A DNA stretch of 64,000 nt from Fibrobacterales bacterium Fibro_02 (GCA_001603905.1 LVAE01000016.1:62001-126000), one strand, 5' to 3'; shown: positions 8,790-18,127, numbered from the stretch's first letter. The notes: generated by a model not told the origin, from the letters alone. Made by a program: numbers and translations.

Positions 8790-9103
8790 ACTTTAGGGAC
8801 TATTGCCTTTTCCTGCTTGTGATGGCGGGTGTGACGTATCTGCTGCGTGCGGTTCCGTTTGTTCTTTTGAAGGGTAAAATCAAGAGCCGCTTCTGGCGCT
8901 CGTTCCTGGCGTATGTGCCGTATACGGTGCTTGCGGCGATGACGGTTCCTGCGATTTTCTATTCGACAGACAACAAGTTTTCGGGGGCGTGTGCCCTGCT
9001 GACTGCCGTTGTCGCGTCGCTGTTTGGCCTTGGCCTAGTTGGTGTTGCTGTGGTTGCTTGCCTGACGGTTCTCGGCATCGACGGCTTGATGATGGTAGTG
9101 TAG
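8786..9103 (+). CDS. azlD: AzlD family branched-chain amino acid exporter, small subunit
   Basis: The 105-residue protein has about four membrane spans and AzlD landmarks: TYLLRAVPFVLL, FWRSFLAYVPYTVLAAMTVPAI. It starts at GTG 8786, overlapping the azlC stop by 4 bp, with GGGGGAGG just upstream inside azlC. It is the obligate partner of AzlC. Length is normal. Confidence 0.92.
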   Translation: MNFRDYCLFLLVMAGVTYLLRAVPFVLLKGKIKSRFWRSFLAYVPYTVLAAMTVPAIFYSTDNKFSGACALLTAVVASLFGLGLVGVAVVACLTVLGIDGLMMVV

Positions 9104-9104
9104 T

Positions 9105-9923
9105 ATGCAACCCGACCTGTGGCAAAAAATTCAGGATATTTGTGACAAATTATCTAAAGTCACTTACGAGAACTTGACGAAGATTATCCGTCTTGAATCG
9201 ACGGGGAGTTCTACGGCAGCGCAAAAGCTGGATGACAGTTTCCAGAACGATGTCGATGCGTGGATGGGTGGCGGCACCTGCTTCAGCATGACCTGGCATT
9301 TGTACCAGGTGTTCAGGGATATGGGGCTTTCGCCTCGTTTGGTGATGGGGCACAAGCGCAAGGAACGGAATATCCACTGTGCCTTGATTCTGCCGGATAA
9401 CACGGATTCGTCTTTGCTTGCCGAAGGCGTGACATCCCCAAAAGTGGAATATCTTTTTGATCCGGGTTATTTGATTTTCGATCCTCTTCCAATTCCCCAG
9501 CCTTTTCCGCAGGGTTCTGGCGAGGCTTTTTTCCCGCTGGTACCCAATAGTGTTCGCCTAGTGCGACCCGATGCTTCGAGCATGGAACTTTGGACTGGCG
9601 GTACTCTTCGCGATAATGGTCGCATGACTTTCCCCATGAAGCTTCGCTTTGAATATCCCGTCGAAGGTGTCTCTGTGGAGGAGTTCAAGCAGCATTGGAA
9701 CGAGAGCTTTTACCGCGAGATGATGACCTACCCGGTGCTGAACCGTCTTGACCGCGAGCATGGGGTGCAGTATTATTACCAGAAGGGAAACCTCGTCACT
9801 CGCGACGCAAATGGCTCCCGTATCGAAAAAATTGAAAATTCTGCCCAAATCGAGACCTTGAGCCGAGTTTTTGACCTTAAGCCGGAATTAATTGAACGCG
9901 CTCTGCACATTTTGAACAAATAA
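9105..9923 (+). CDS. Arylamine N-acetyltransferase-like protein
   Basis: The 272-residue protein carries the three elements of the NAT catalytic triad in order and at suitable spacing: Cys59 in GGGTCFSMTWHL, His91 in RNIHCALIL, and Asp119 in YLFDPGYLIFDP. NAT enzymes move acetyl groups from acetyl-CoA to arylamines or hydrazines. Related proteins in biosynthetic clusters make amides. Overall similarity to classic NATs is low, and the canonical RGGxCxELN is altered, so this may be a different acyltransferase or transglutaminase-fold enzyme. It starts 1 bp after azlD, so it is probably cotranscribed with the exporter. No signal peptide is visible. Confidence 0.6.
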   Translation: MQPDLWQKIQDICDKLSKVTYENLTKIIRLESTGSSTAAQKLDDSFQNDVDAWMGGGTCFSMTWHLYQVFRDMGLSPRLVMGHKRKERNIHCALILPDNTDSSLLAEGVTSPKVEYLFDPGYLIFDPLPIPQPFPQGSGEAFFPLVPNSVRLVRPDASSMELWTGGTLRDNGRMTFPMKLRFEYPVEGVSVEEFKQHWNESFYREMMTYPVLNRLDREHGVQYYYQKGNLVTRDANGSRIEKIENSAQIETLSRVFDLKPELIERALHILNK

Positions 9924-9956
9924 ATTATATATTAGTTCAAAAAACGAGGTGAAAAT

Positions 9957-10442
9957 ATGAAGAAACTTGCCCTTGCCGTTCTGTCCGTCGTGTCTCTCGC
10001 CCTTATGGCTTGTGGACCTTCCAAGCTCGAAATCCAGGAGGCGTCTACGCAGAGCGACGTGCTCCTTGAAGTGCGTCAGGTGCTCAACGATTCCATTAGC
10101 CTGTTCGTGGGCAATACGCTTTATTTGAATTCCAAGCAGATGGTTGCGGATGATATGTATCCGCTTCTGGTGAGTACGCGTGATCCGGCTGAACTCGAAA
10201 AGCCGACGGCAACCGACATCCTCAACAACGATGAGGATTTCCTGAACTATCTTCGCCGCAAGGCCCCGGACTTCGTGAATGTGGGTGTCGTGATTGGTGA
10301 GACTGCCTACAACGAAATCGGTTTCGAAGAAAAGGATGCCGTCGAGAAACTCACTAAGATTTTCAAGAAGGTTCAGGGTGGTTCGATGGTGCTTTTCCAT
10401 GAAAAGGCCGGTGAACTTACCGACATGAAGAAGCTTTATTAA
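9957..10442 (+). CDS. Lipoprotein of unknown function
   Basis: The 161-residue protein has a lipoprotein signal peptide with lipobox LMAC (Cys at about residue 19). The mature part has two predicted segments with alternating charged helices (EVRQVLNDSISLFVGN; EEKDAVEKLTKIFKKV) and no recognisable motif. GAGGTGAAAATATGA supplies the ribosome binding site. It stands between the NAT-like gene and a fibro-slime gene on the same strand. Function unknown. Confidence 0.7.
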   Translation: MKKLALAVLSVVSLALMACGPSKLEIQEASTQSDVLLEVRQVLNDSISLFVGNTLYLNSKQMVADDMYPLLVSTRDPAELEKPTATDILNNDEDFLNYLRRKAPDFVNVGVVIGETAYNEIGFEEKDAVEKLTKIFKKVQGGSMVLFHEKAGELTDMKKLY

Positions 10443-10477
10443 TTGGGGCGCTAGGGCGTTCCCTATTGGGAGGAAAA

Positions 10478-12568
10478 ATGAAAAATTGGGTAAAGATGGG
10501 TTCCGCCGTGCTGTTTGCGCTGGCGGTCGTTCAGAGTGCAGTTGCAGCACCGACGTGTCACGGAACATTGCATTTCAAGGCGCCTGACAACTGGGCTAAA
10601 ATGTACGTGTCCGTGCTTGGCGGCTCGATGGAGATTCCGCGTTCTGCGCTTAATAAGAAGACGGGGTATTATGACTTTGACTTGGACCAAGTCGCGGAAG
10701 AATTTGTGGGGGACACCTTTGCGCTTGCCGATGCGTATGATTCAGGTCCAGTGCATTATGTGCTTCAGTCGGAATGGAACGGCCTCACCCGCTTCGATTA
10801 TAGTTATCCGAAGATGCATGCCGATATCGCCTGCCCTGGAAAAGGAATGGATGTCTGGGTCCTTGAAGATCCGAAACATCCGGGAGAGACGTTTGTTTCT
10901 TCTACAAAGCCGGATATCAAGGTGCTCTTCGTTTTGCCTCCTGATGATGAAAAATGGTTCGCCTCGACGCCGATGTGGTCTCCGGACGGAACCTACGGGA
11001 ATGGCCGTCCGTTAAGGGTCTATCCCTATATGTGCGGGTGGTACTACGCGGTCTGGATGAACGAGGATGTTTCCGAGAATGTCCTTATCTTTAGAGAGGA
11101 CGATGAATCCTTGACAGATGCCATCGGTGTTAATGGTTGGGGAAAAGAGCCTGATTTAATTCCGATGAATTCGCTTTTTACACTTTTTGGTGCGGACACG
11201 GTTTCCTTTGTGACGGAACCCGACGTGGCGGAAGCCTATGATGTCAAAGAGATGTATTTTAAGGGTAGTCCGGATGAACCGGGGATAGACGGCGTCTGTT
11301 CTTACGCCATGTACGTGACCTATTACGATACTGATGCTAGCTTGCATGGTGCTTTTACTTGCGATGATTATCCGGACGTGGCATCGAACGCTTGCTATGA
11401 TGCTTCCGCTTATTATAACTTCCCGGGTGCTGGAAAAATAAATTCAGTTCCCTGTATTGGCGTGACTCCGGGAATTGTCAGTGAAACGCTTGATCCGACG
11501 AAGAAGAAGCCGACTTACAATTCTACGAGCGGGTGCTTCGTGAGTTCGGATGCCTTTGACGTAATGTTCCAGGAAACGAAGGGCGTAAATGTGAAGCATG
11601 ACTTCCGTTATCTGCCGTTTTTTAGGAATGAGTACGGCTTCTGGGAATTTGATAGCTATTACTACTCCTTTGACTATTTCGCACCTACAGAAGCCTTTAC
11701 TCCGCTGAATGACCTTAAGGATTCTGTTACTGCGAAAACCTGCAAGGGTGATTGCGCTACTGCGGCGACACTTAGGGATGAATTTGGTGCGGTTAAGTAT
11801 GGTCGTGGAAGAGGCCTAGGGTCGGAATACAATTATATTTCCCAAAGGGCGGATGAGGCTCTTGGTCCTGTTGAAAACTGGTCTGCGATTGATCCGAAAA
11901 CGAATCTTCCGTATATCGACCTGTATCCGGTTTCTGCGGGTGAATTTGCCAATGGCGATGAACCCAATGTTTATGATCAGGATAGCTGGGAAGAACGACT
12001 CGTGACGGAAGGAAACCAGCATTTCTGTATGGAAGTCCATGGTGTGTTTACCTACCACCGAGGCGCGTTCCTGTCGGTACGCGGGGACGATGACATCTGG
12101 ATTTTTGTCGACAACAAGTTGGCGATTGACCTGGGCGGTCTCCATATGCCTGCTCCGAGTTATGTATCCTTGGATGATTTTGTTGGCAATACGGGCAAGC
12201 TTAAGGCGGGAATGGAGTATGACTTTGACATGTTCTACTGCGACCGTCGTACGAGCATGAGCAACCTGCGCCTGGTAACGAATCTGTATATCCACAACGA
12301 TGATCCGTGGCATACGACTTCTGTCAAGAAGCCGTTGGTTGCTGCCGTAAAGAAAGGCCAGTCCGGCTTTGCTGTAAGGAATAGTGCCCGTTCGACCTTG
12401 ACGATTGCGGGGGGCTTGGCTGGCGCAAAGTTCGCTGTGATGGATTTGCAGGGCCGCGTCGTGCGCCATGGAAATCTCGCCGGTGCAGAAACGGTGGTGC
12501 CCGACCTTATGAACGGTTCCTATATCGTGAAGGTTGGCCGCGAAACCCGCCGCGTGAACATCCGCTAA
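10478..12568 (+). CDS. Fibro-slime domain surface protein (shorter paralogue)
   Basis: The product of about 696 residues starts at ATG 10478 after GGGAGG. It has a signal peptide ending AVAA. Residues about 20-430 are a region shared with the protein at 54109-58740 (TCHGTLHFKAPDNW, VWVLEDPKHPGE, MCGWYYAVWMNE). Residues about 475-610 are the fibro-slime domain (TIGR02148): DLYPVSAGEF, RGDDDIWIFVDNKLAIDLGG, FYCDRRTSMSNLRL. In Fibrobacter succinogenes these proteins are outer-membrane, cellulose-adhesion-associated. The last 60 residues (FAVMDLQGRVVRHG...NGSYIVKVG) resemble a type IX sorting tail. A role in adhesion to plant fibre is inferred. Confidence 0.9.
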   Translation: MKNWVKMGSAVLFALAVVQSAVAAPTCHGTLHFKAPDNWAKMYVSVLGGSMEIPRSALNKKTGYYDFDLDQVAEEFVGDTFALADAYDSGPVHYVLQSEWNGLTRFDYSYPKMHADIACPGKGMDVWVLEDPKHPGETFVSSTKPDIKVLFVLPPDDEKWFASTPMWSPDGTYGNGRPLRVYPYMCGWYYAVWMNEDVSENVLIFREDDESLTDAIGVNGWGKEPDLIPMNSLFTLFGADTVSFVTEPDVAEAYDVKEMYFKGSPDEPGIDGVCSYAMYVTYYDTDASLHGAFTCDDYPDVASNACYDASAYYNFPGAGKINSVPCIGVTPGIVSETLDPTKKKPTYNSTSGCFVSSDAFDVMFQETKGVNVKHDFRYLPFFRNEYGFWEFDSYYYSFDYFAPTEAFTPLNDLKDSVTAKTCKGDCATAATLRDEFGAVKYGRGRGLGSEYNYISQRADEALGPVENWSAIDPKTNLPYIDLYPVSAGEFANGDEPNVYDQDSWEERLVTEGNQHFCMEVHGVFTYHRGAFLSVRGDDDIWIFVDNKLAIDLGGLHMPAPSYVSLDDFVGNTGKLKAGMEYDFDMFYCDRRTSMSNLRLVTNLYIHNDDPWHTTSVKKPLVAAVKKGQSGFAVRNSARSTLTIAGGLAGAKFAVMDLQGRVVRHGNLAGAETVVPDLMNGSYIVKVGRETRRVNIR

Positions 12569-12590
12569 CTAGTTACACGGACGCCTAATT

Positions 12591-12665
12591 TGTCATCCCG
12601 GGCTTGCCCCGGGCGGACAGCACTTAGCACTTTAGTGCTTAGTGCGCATGGCCACCAAGGTGGGA
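12591..12665 (+). repeat. Intergenic palindromic repeat, copy A
   Basis: A unit of about 75 bp contains three small hairpins in a row: CCCGGGC..GCCCCGGG, GCACTTAGCAC..GTGCTTAGTGC and CCACC-AA-GGTGG. The same three-hairpin unit recurs at 15613-15686 with few changes. Copy A sits between the convergent fibro-slime and MATE genes, where it could also act as a bidirectional terminator (T tract follows). Confidence 0.75.
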
Positions 12666-12683
12666 TCTCTTTTTTGTCAGGGC

Positions 12684-14069
12684 CTATTTGAGTTTCTTCA
12701 GTTCGTGCCACAGCATGGCAAGACCGATAATAGCTGCACCCGTGTCTGCAATCGGCTGCGCCATGAACACTCCCTTGAGTTCAAAGAAGTGTGGCAGGAT
12801 CAGCAGGAACGGGATCAGCAAAATTACTTGACGGCAGGCGTTCAGGAACATGGCTCTGAACGCCTTTCCTGTACCCTGGAAAAAGTTTCCCGACACCATG
12901 CCGAAGGGAATCATGAAGAAGGCGGCTGCAAAAATGCGCATGGCCCAGGCGGAAAGCTTGATGAGTTCGGGGTCGTTCGGAGCGAACGGTGCCACGAAGG
13001 TTTCCGCTTGCCACATGAGGACAGCCCAGGTGACGAACATGAATCCGCCTGCGTAAATGAAGGCAAACTTGAGGGTTTCCTTGACGCGCTTGTTGAGGCG
13101 GGCGCCGTAGTTGTAGCCGATAATCGGCTGCGTTCCGTGGACAAATCCGAGGAGCGGCAAGATGATGATCGAGATAATGCTATTGGTGATACCGAAAGCG
13201 GAAATCGCCATGTCGCCGCCGGAGAGTGCGCCAGTCGTCTTGACGCTGATGTTTCCGTAAGTGGTCAGGCTCCAGGCCAAGATTGCGTTCATCAGGCTGT
13301 TGCAAATCTGCATCACAGAAGGCGGCAGGCCGAGAATGTAAATCTTGCGCACATAGGCGGCGCGCAACTTCATGTGGCGCCAGCGAATGTGGATAGGCGC
13401 GGTCTTCTTAATGAAAAATTGCGTGATGAGTGCCGAGGCGACAAGCTGCGAGGCGATGGTCGCCCAGGCGGCGCCCTCGATGCCCCAGTGGAACTTCATG
13501 ATAAAGAGATAGTCCAGGACGATGTTTGTGACTGCGCCCGCAATTTCGCGGAACATGGCGGTTTTCGGGTGACCCATCGAACGGATGAAGTGGTTCATGC
13601 CCGGGGCGATTGTCTGGAATATGGCACCGCATAGCAAAATGCGCATGTAGCTACTTGCCACGGGGAGGGTCTGCTCGCTTGCCCCGAACAACTTCAGGAG
13701 CGGCTCCATGAAAATTTCGCCGAGCGTGAACGTGCCGATGGCCATCAGGATCAGCAGCGAAAAAGAGTTGTTCAGGATGATGCTTGCCTGGATATACTTC
13801 TTTTGACCGAGGCGGATGGCAAAGAGTGTGTTGCCGCCCACGCCGACCATCATGGACATGGCCATAATGAACAGGCAAATCGGGAAGCAAAGTGTGATAC
13901 CTGCGATACCGAGGCTTCCGACCCCCTGTCCCACAAAGAAACGGTCCACTACGTTGTAGAGGGCATTCACCAGCATACTGATGATGGCGGGGACCGAGAA
14001 CTGCAGCACCAGTTTCGGGATGCTTGCAGAACCAAAGGAGTTGAGGCGATCGGAGTTCAGTTTTGACAT
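12684..14069 (-). CDS. MATE family efflux transporter
   Basis: The product of about 461 residues fits the MATE family, nearer the DinF/NorM-like MepA branch: LGSASIPKLVLQFSVPAIISMLVNALYNVVDRFFVGQG-type N-terminus, VGVGGNTLFAIRLGQ, and IGYNYGARLNKRV in the second half. I chose ATG 14069; the open frame extends upstream into the 5' region of the divergent gene, but the upstream 13 codons overlap that gene's promoter. It exports cationic compounds by ion antiport; substrate unknown. Confidence 0.9.
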   Translation of the reverse strand: MSKLNSDRLNSFGSASIPKLVLQFSVPAIISMLVNALYNVVDRFFVGQGVGSLGIAGITLCFPICLFIMAMSMMVGVGGNTLFAIRLGQKKYIQASIILNNSFSLLILMAIGTFTLGEIFMEPLLKLFGASEQTLPVASSYMRILLCGAIFQTIAPGMNHFIRSMGHPKTAMFREIAGAVTNIVLDYLFIMKFHWGIEGAAWATIASQLVASALITQFFIKKTAPIHIRWRHMKLRAAYVRKIYILGLPPSVMQICNSLMNAILAWSLTTYGNISVKTTGALSGGDMAISAFGITNSIISIIILPLLGFVHGTQPIIGYNYGARLNKRVKETLKFAFIYAGGFMFVTWAVLMWQAETFVAPFAPNDPELIKLSAWAMRIFAAAFFMIPFGMVSGNFFQGTGKAFRAMFLNACRQVILLIPFLLILPHFFELKGVFMAQPIADTGAAIIGLAMLWHELKKLK

Positions 14070-14119
14070 TTCGGAGCCAAATGTAGCTTTTTGAATGTCG
14101 GGTGACAATAGTATATTTT

Positions 14120-14127
14120 TATCTTTG
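14120..14127 (+). promoter_or_regulatory. TAnnTTTG promoter element before the outer-membrane barrel gene
   Basis: TATCTTTG lies 6 bases before ATG 14134, with no ribosome binding site in between, the same arrangement seen at azlC and the SPOR gene. Confidence 0.4.
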
Positions 14128-14133
14128 ATCGCA

Positions 14134-15222
14134 ATGTATTTTTGGAGAAAATTTTGGGTGGTTCTGATTGCCTGTGCAGCCTTGGCTGTTGCGGGTGAAA
14201 ACGGCTCTGTAGAGGGAATTGCTCCTGAAGACGATTTTCAGCGTTATTCCGTAGTGCCTATCCTGGGTTATACCGAAGAGACCGAGTTCCAGATCGGCGT
14301 GATGGCCCTGCTGTTCCTGAAGTCGGACGAAGAGGCGGGCAAGGTTCCCGAAATCGGGCTTACGGCATACGGGTCGACGCGTGGCCAGCTGCAGTTGCAA
14401 CTGGAACCCTACTATTACATGTTCCATGATCAGGTCAGTATCTGGGGGCTGCTCAAGTACCAGGACTGGGTGGCCGGTTACTACGGTCGCGGCAATGATC
14501 CCGACATTGATGTGTTTACCAATTTCAACCGCAAAAAGTTCCAGTACGGCACCAAGGTTGAATCGCGGGTTGGGCTGCCGTCGACGCTGAAGTACGGAAT
14601 TGAGGTCCACGCCGAATACACTGAAATCGATTTTGAGAAGGGCGAGATAACGGATCTGCCCGACGAGCATTCCGGGTGGCGTAACGGTGTAGGCTACCTG
14701 TTCGGTTTCGATTCTCGAGATAACATCAACTGGACCCGTCACGGATTCCTGGTGCAGTGGCAGCAGATGTTCTATAGCGACCTTCTGGGCGACTACACAT
14801 TCGACGTAGAGACTCTTGACTTGCGCGGCTATACAAGCCTTTCGAAAACGACCACGACGGCGGTGGGTTTCCTGTGGCAGCGTGCCGATGGCGATGTCCC
14901 GTTCGATATGCTGGCGGGGCCCGATGGAATATGCCGTTTCCGTGGGGTAGAGAGTCTGTACTTTGGCGACAATCAGGCTGTCATTATGCAGGCGGAGTTG
15001 CGTCAGTACATTTGGTGGCGTCTAGGCGCTCATGCCTTTTTCGAAGGAGGCAAGTCGGGGCGGTACTTTAGTGAACTTGTTCGCAACGACTGGCACCGGT
15101 CGCTTGGTGCGGGAGCGCTTCTCGGATTGAATTTGAAACAGACGCTTTTTGCTCGCGCTGACTTTTCCTGGGTCGATTTTGACCATTTGGGATTGTCTTT
15201 CTACGTCCGTCAGGCATTCTAG
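14134..15222 (+). CDS. BamA/TamA-family (bacterial surface antigen) outer-membrane barrel
   Basis: The product of about 362 residues has a signal peptide (RKFWVVLIACAALAVAG) and then an all-beta protein with alternating aromatic strands: LQLQLEPYYYMFHDQVSIWG, GYYGRGNDPD, GYLFGFDSRDNINWTRHGF, RYFSELVRNDWHRSLGAGAL. These are typical of the Omp85 barrel domain without POTRA domains. It ends in Phe (VRQAF), the usual C-terminal signal for outer-membrane assembly. Short Omp85 barrels of this kind have no settled function. It is divergent from a MATE gene and unlikely to be the essential BamA. Confidence 0.78.
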   Translation: MYFWRKFWVVLIACAALAVAGENGSVEGIAPEDDFQRYSVVPILGYTEETEFQIGVMALLFLKSDEEAGKVPEIGLTAYGSTRGQLQLQLEPYYYMFHDQVSIWGLLKYQDWVAGYYGRGNDPDIDVFTNFNRKKFQYGTKVESRVGLPSTLKYGIEVHAEYTEIDFEKGEITDLPDEHSGWRNGVGYLFGFDSRDNINWTRHGFLVQWQQMFYSDLLGDYTFDVETLDLRGYTSLSKTTTTAVGFLWQRADGDVPFDMLAGPDGICRFRGVESLYFGDNQAVIMQAELRQYIWWRLGAHAFFEGGKSGRYFSELVRNDWHRSLGAGALLGLNLKQTLFARADFSWVDFDHLGLSFYVRQAF

Positions 15223-15332
15223 TGCCATTTTATCCCTGAATTCCGTCAATATGTCGGTTTTGTAATCTTTTTGAAAGATGGTTTCTTATTTTTTTCTATC
15301 TTTTGGCGAAAATAAAAACAATGAGGTAAATT

Positions 15333-15578
15333 ATGTCTTCTGAAGAAATGAAAAGCAAACTCAAGTCCTTCTTTATGTCCGATCTCGGTGTCGATGGCGA
15401 CGTGCTCCAGTTCGATACTCCGCTTTTTGGTGAAGAAATCGGTCTCGATTCCGTGGATTCTCTCGAAATTATCTCCTTTGTCGACTCCAACTTCGGCGTG
15501 TCCATGACTGGTGTTGCCAAGGAAAACTTCCAGAGCATCGATACGATCGCCGCTTATATTGAAGCCCACAAGGCTTAA
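15333..15578 (+). CDS. Acyl carrier protein
   Basis: The 81-residue acidic protein has the phosphopantetheine attachment motif GLDSVDSLEI with Ser40 as the modified residue, and the usual four-helix ACP length. TGAGG precedes ATG 15333. It opens a cassette of ketosynthase fusion, reductase and dehydratase, so it is probably a dedicated carrier rather than the main AcpP. Confidence 0.93.
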   Translation: MSSEEMKSKLKSFFMSDLGVDGDVLQFDTPLFGEEIGLDSVDSLEIISFVDSNFGVSMTGVAKENFQSIDTIAAYIEAHKA

Positions 15579-15612
15579 TTTTGTTGTTTAGCCTCTGCGG
15601 AACAACTGAACT

Positions 15613-15686
15613 TGTCATCCCCGCGAAGGCGGGCGGACGGCACTTAGCAACTTGTTGCTTAGTGCGCGTGGCCACCAAGGTGGGGA
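15613..15686 (+). repeat. Intergenic palindromic repeat, copy B
   Basis: This is the second copy of the three-hairpin unit at 12591-12665, here with GTCATCCCCGCGAAGGCGGG as the first arm. It lies inside the ACP-to-ketosynthase intergenic space, 25 bp before the ketosynthase start, where it could reduce downstream expression relative to ACP. Confidence 0.75.
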
Positions 15687-15711
15687 TTTCCTTGTAGATT
15701 TTTGGAGTAGT

Positions 15712-18108
15712 ATGACCCCTGACGAACGCCGCTGTGTAGTTACTGGCTTGGGTGTTATTTGCGCCGTCGGTAACAATGTCGAAGAGACTTGGAAAAGTGC
15801 CCTGGAATCTGTTTCGGGCATCCATAAGACCACTTCGGTCGATACTGTAAATTGCTATGCGGACTTGGCTGCCGAAGTCAAGTGCGATACCCTCGACAAT
15901 CTGGACGCTCCCGAAGAAAAGGACCGCGTCTCCAAGCTCTGCATCAAGGCCGCGAACGAGGCCTTAGCCGATGCGGGGCTTTCGAATTTTGGTGACGACC
16001 AGCGCGTGAGCGTGGTGATCGGTAGCTGCGTGGGCGGTGTCCTTTCGATTGAACAGTATCATCAGCATGGCCGCGACGCTTCTGAAATTGCAAAGATGCC
16101 TATTGCGGCGATTGCTTCGCAGGTGGCAGAATCCTGTGGTGCGGGCGGTATCGTGACGAACGTGGCGAACGCCTGTGCGGCAGGTACGATTTCGATTGCG
16201 GTTGCCTGCGACTTGATTCGTGCGGGTAAGGCCGACGTGGTGATTGCGGGCGGTGCCGACTCCTTTGCGGCTGTTCCGTATTCCGGCTTCCTTTCTCTCC
16301 ATGCCCTCGACGAAAACGGATGCTCTCCGTTCAACCGTTGCAACGGCATCACGCTTGGCGAAGGTGCGGGTATCGTTATTGTTGAATCTTACGAACATGC
16401 CCAGAAACGCTCTGCAAAACAGTACTGCGAAGTGCTCGGTTCGGGCGTTACGAGCGACGCAAACCACATTACCGCTCCGCGTGAAGATGGCGTTTGCCTG
16501 ATGGAAGCGATTAATCGCGCCGTCAAGAATTCCGGCATCGACAAGTCCGATATCGGCTACGTGAACGCTCACGGTACGGGTACGGGCAAGAATGACAATG
16601 CCGAAATTACGGCGTTCAAGAATTTCTTTGGCGAAGACAACGCAAGTGTCAGCGTGAGCTCGACCAAGGTGATGACCGGCCACTGCCTCGGTGCCGCCGG
16701 TGCTATCGAGGCTGTGTTCAGCATCAAGGCGCTTACGACCGATACGGTGCTCCCGACATTCCCCTACAGCGAAGAACAGTCTGCCGCCCTCAAGGAGAAG
16801 GTGGGTAGTCTCGACTTCGTTCAGAACAAGGCGCGCCACAAGGAACTCAAGTGCGTGCTGAGCAACAACGTGGCGTTCGGCGGCACGAACGCGGCGATTG
16901 TCTTCTCGAAGGTCCCCGGCGAAGTTTCTGCCCAGTCCGCGAAGGCGAAGAAGATTGCCGTGACGGGGCTTGGAATCGTCTCTCCGCTTGGTAACAGCAA
17001 GGCTGCCTACCTCGAAGCGGTAAAGGCCGACAAGAAGCCTGAATCGGCTTCGGTACATTCGACGATTGCACTCGACGACTATAAGGAACTCGGCATCAAG
17101 ATGGCGTTCTACCGCAAGCTCGACAACCTGGGACAGCTCCAGACGGTGTCGGGTATGCGCGCTTTGCAGGATGCAAACCTCCAGGTAACCGACGATAACG
17201 CGAAGGATATCGGCATTATCGTGGGTACTAGCGAAGGCGGCCTCGGTGCCACTTACGATTTTGAAGAACTGATTGCCCGTGAGGGTAACTCCCAGGGCTC
17301 CGCTTTCAAGTTCCCGCATACGGTTTATAATGCGGCGGGCGGCTACCTTTCCATTTGCTCCGGCATCAAGGGTTACGGCGTCACGATTACGACGGGTCCG
17401 CTTTCCGGTCTCGACAGCATCGGATACTCGATGAACGTGATTCACGACGGCCAGGAACAGGCGATGATGGCTACCGGTACCGACGAAAACTTGCCGATTA
17501 TTACCGAATTTGCCCAGAAGCTCGGCGTGGCCGCAACGGATGTGGTGGCGCCTTTCGCAGACAATGAAGGCTGCGTGGTGGGTGACGGTTCTGTGTCCAT
17601 TATGCTCGAAGAAGAAGGCTATGCCAAGGCTCGTGGCGCAAAGGTCTACTGCTACGCACTCGGCTTCGGTCACGGCCGCAAGAACGTGAAGTTCGGCAAG
17701 CTGGTCGGTTCTGACGAGGCCCTGGACAAGGCGATTGCCGATGCTCTCGCTGATGCCGGAATTTCCGCTAGCGAAATTGATGCGGTTTGCGGCTTTGCAA
17801 ACGGTTGCAAGCGAATCGATGATATCGAGAAGGGCGCCCTCAAGCGCGTGTTTGGCGAAAAGCTCGCCTCGATGCCGCTCTTTGAAGTCAAGGAACGCAC
17901 GGGCGAAGGCCGTGCGGGGTCTGCCGCGTTGGCCGCTGCCGAAGCGGCCCTCCTGTTGAGCGGTGAACTTGCTGGTGACAATGCTTACTTTGTCGCTGCT
18001 GATGGTTCCGTGGCATCCAAGAAGGCTGACGCTGCAAACCTCAAGAAAATTTTGGTGATTTCGTTTGCGGCGGGCGGCTCCTACAGCGCCGTCGTTTTCG
18101 GAAAATAG
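15712..18108 (+). CDS. Fused beta-ketoacyl-ACP synthase: active KS plus inactive KS-like partner
   Basis: The 798-residue product is two FabF-type halves joined. Residues 1-405 hold a complete thiolase-fold KS with Cys155 (NACAAG), His287 (NAHGTG), Lys319 and His324 (KVMTGH). Residues about 412-798 are a second KS fold (KKIAVTGLGIVSPLG) lacking every catalytic residue: the Cys position reads TGPLSG (Pro563), the first His position ANG, the second TGEG. The pattern resembles the KS/chain-length-factor pair of type II polyketide or aryl polyene systems, but fused in one chain. I start at ATG 15712 with GGAG upstream. It should condense malonyl units on the neighbouring ACP; the product is unknown. 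Confidence 0.9.
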   Translation: MTPDERRCVVTGLGVICAVGNNVEETWKSALESVSGIHKTTSVDTVNCYADLAAEVKCDTLDNLDAPEEKDRVSKLCIKAANEALADAGLSNFGDDQRVSVVIGSCVGGVLSIEQYHQHGRDASEIAKMPIAAIASQVAESCGAGGIVTNVANACAAGTISIAVACDLIRAGKADVVIAGGADSFAAVPYSGFLSLHALDENGCSPFNRCNGITLGEGAGIVIVESYEHAQKRSAKQYCEVLGSGVTSDANHITAPREDGVCLMEAINRAVKNSGIDKSDIGYVNAHGTGTGKNDNAEITAFKNFFGEDNASVSVSSTKVMTGHCLGAAGAIEAVFSIKALTTDTVLPTFPYSEEQSAALKEKVGSLDFVQNKARHKELKCVLSNNVAFGGTNAAIVFSKVPGEVSAQSAKAKKIAVTGLGIVSPLGNSKAAYLEAVKADKKPESASVHSTIALDDYKELGIKMAFYRKLDNLGQLQTVSGMRALQDANLQVTDDNAKDIGIIVGTSEGGLGATYDFEELIAREGNSQGSAFKFPHTVYNAAGGYLSICSGIKGYGVTITTGPLSGLDSIGYSMNVIHDGQEQAMMATGTDENLPIITEFAQKLGVAATDVVAPFADNEGCVVGDGSVSIMLEEEGYAKARGAKVYCYALGFGHGRKNVKFGKLVGSDEALDKAIADALADAGISASEIDAVCGFANGCKRIDDIEKGALKRVFGEKLASMPLFEVKERTGEGRAGSAALAAAEAALLLSGELAGDNAYFVAADGSVASKKADAANLKKILVISFAAGGSYSAVVFGK

Positions 18109-18127
18109 TTTAGAAGAAGGAGACTTG

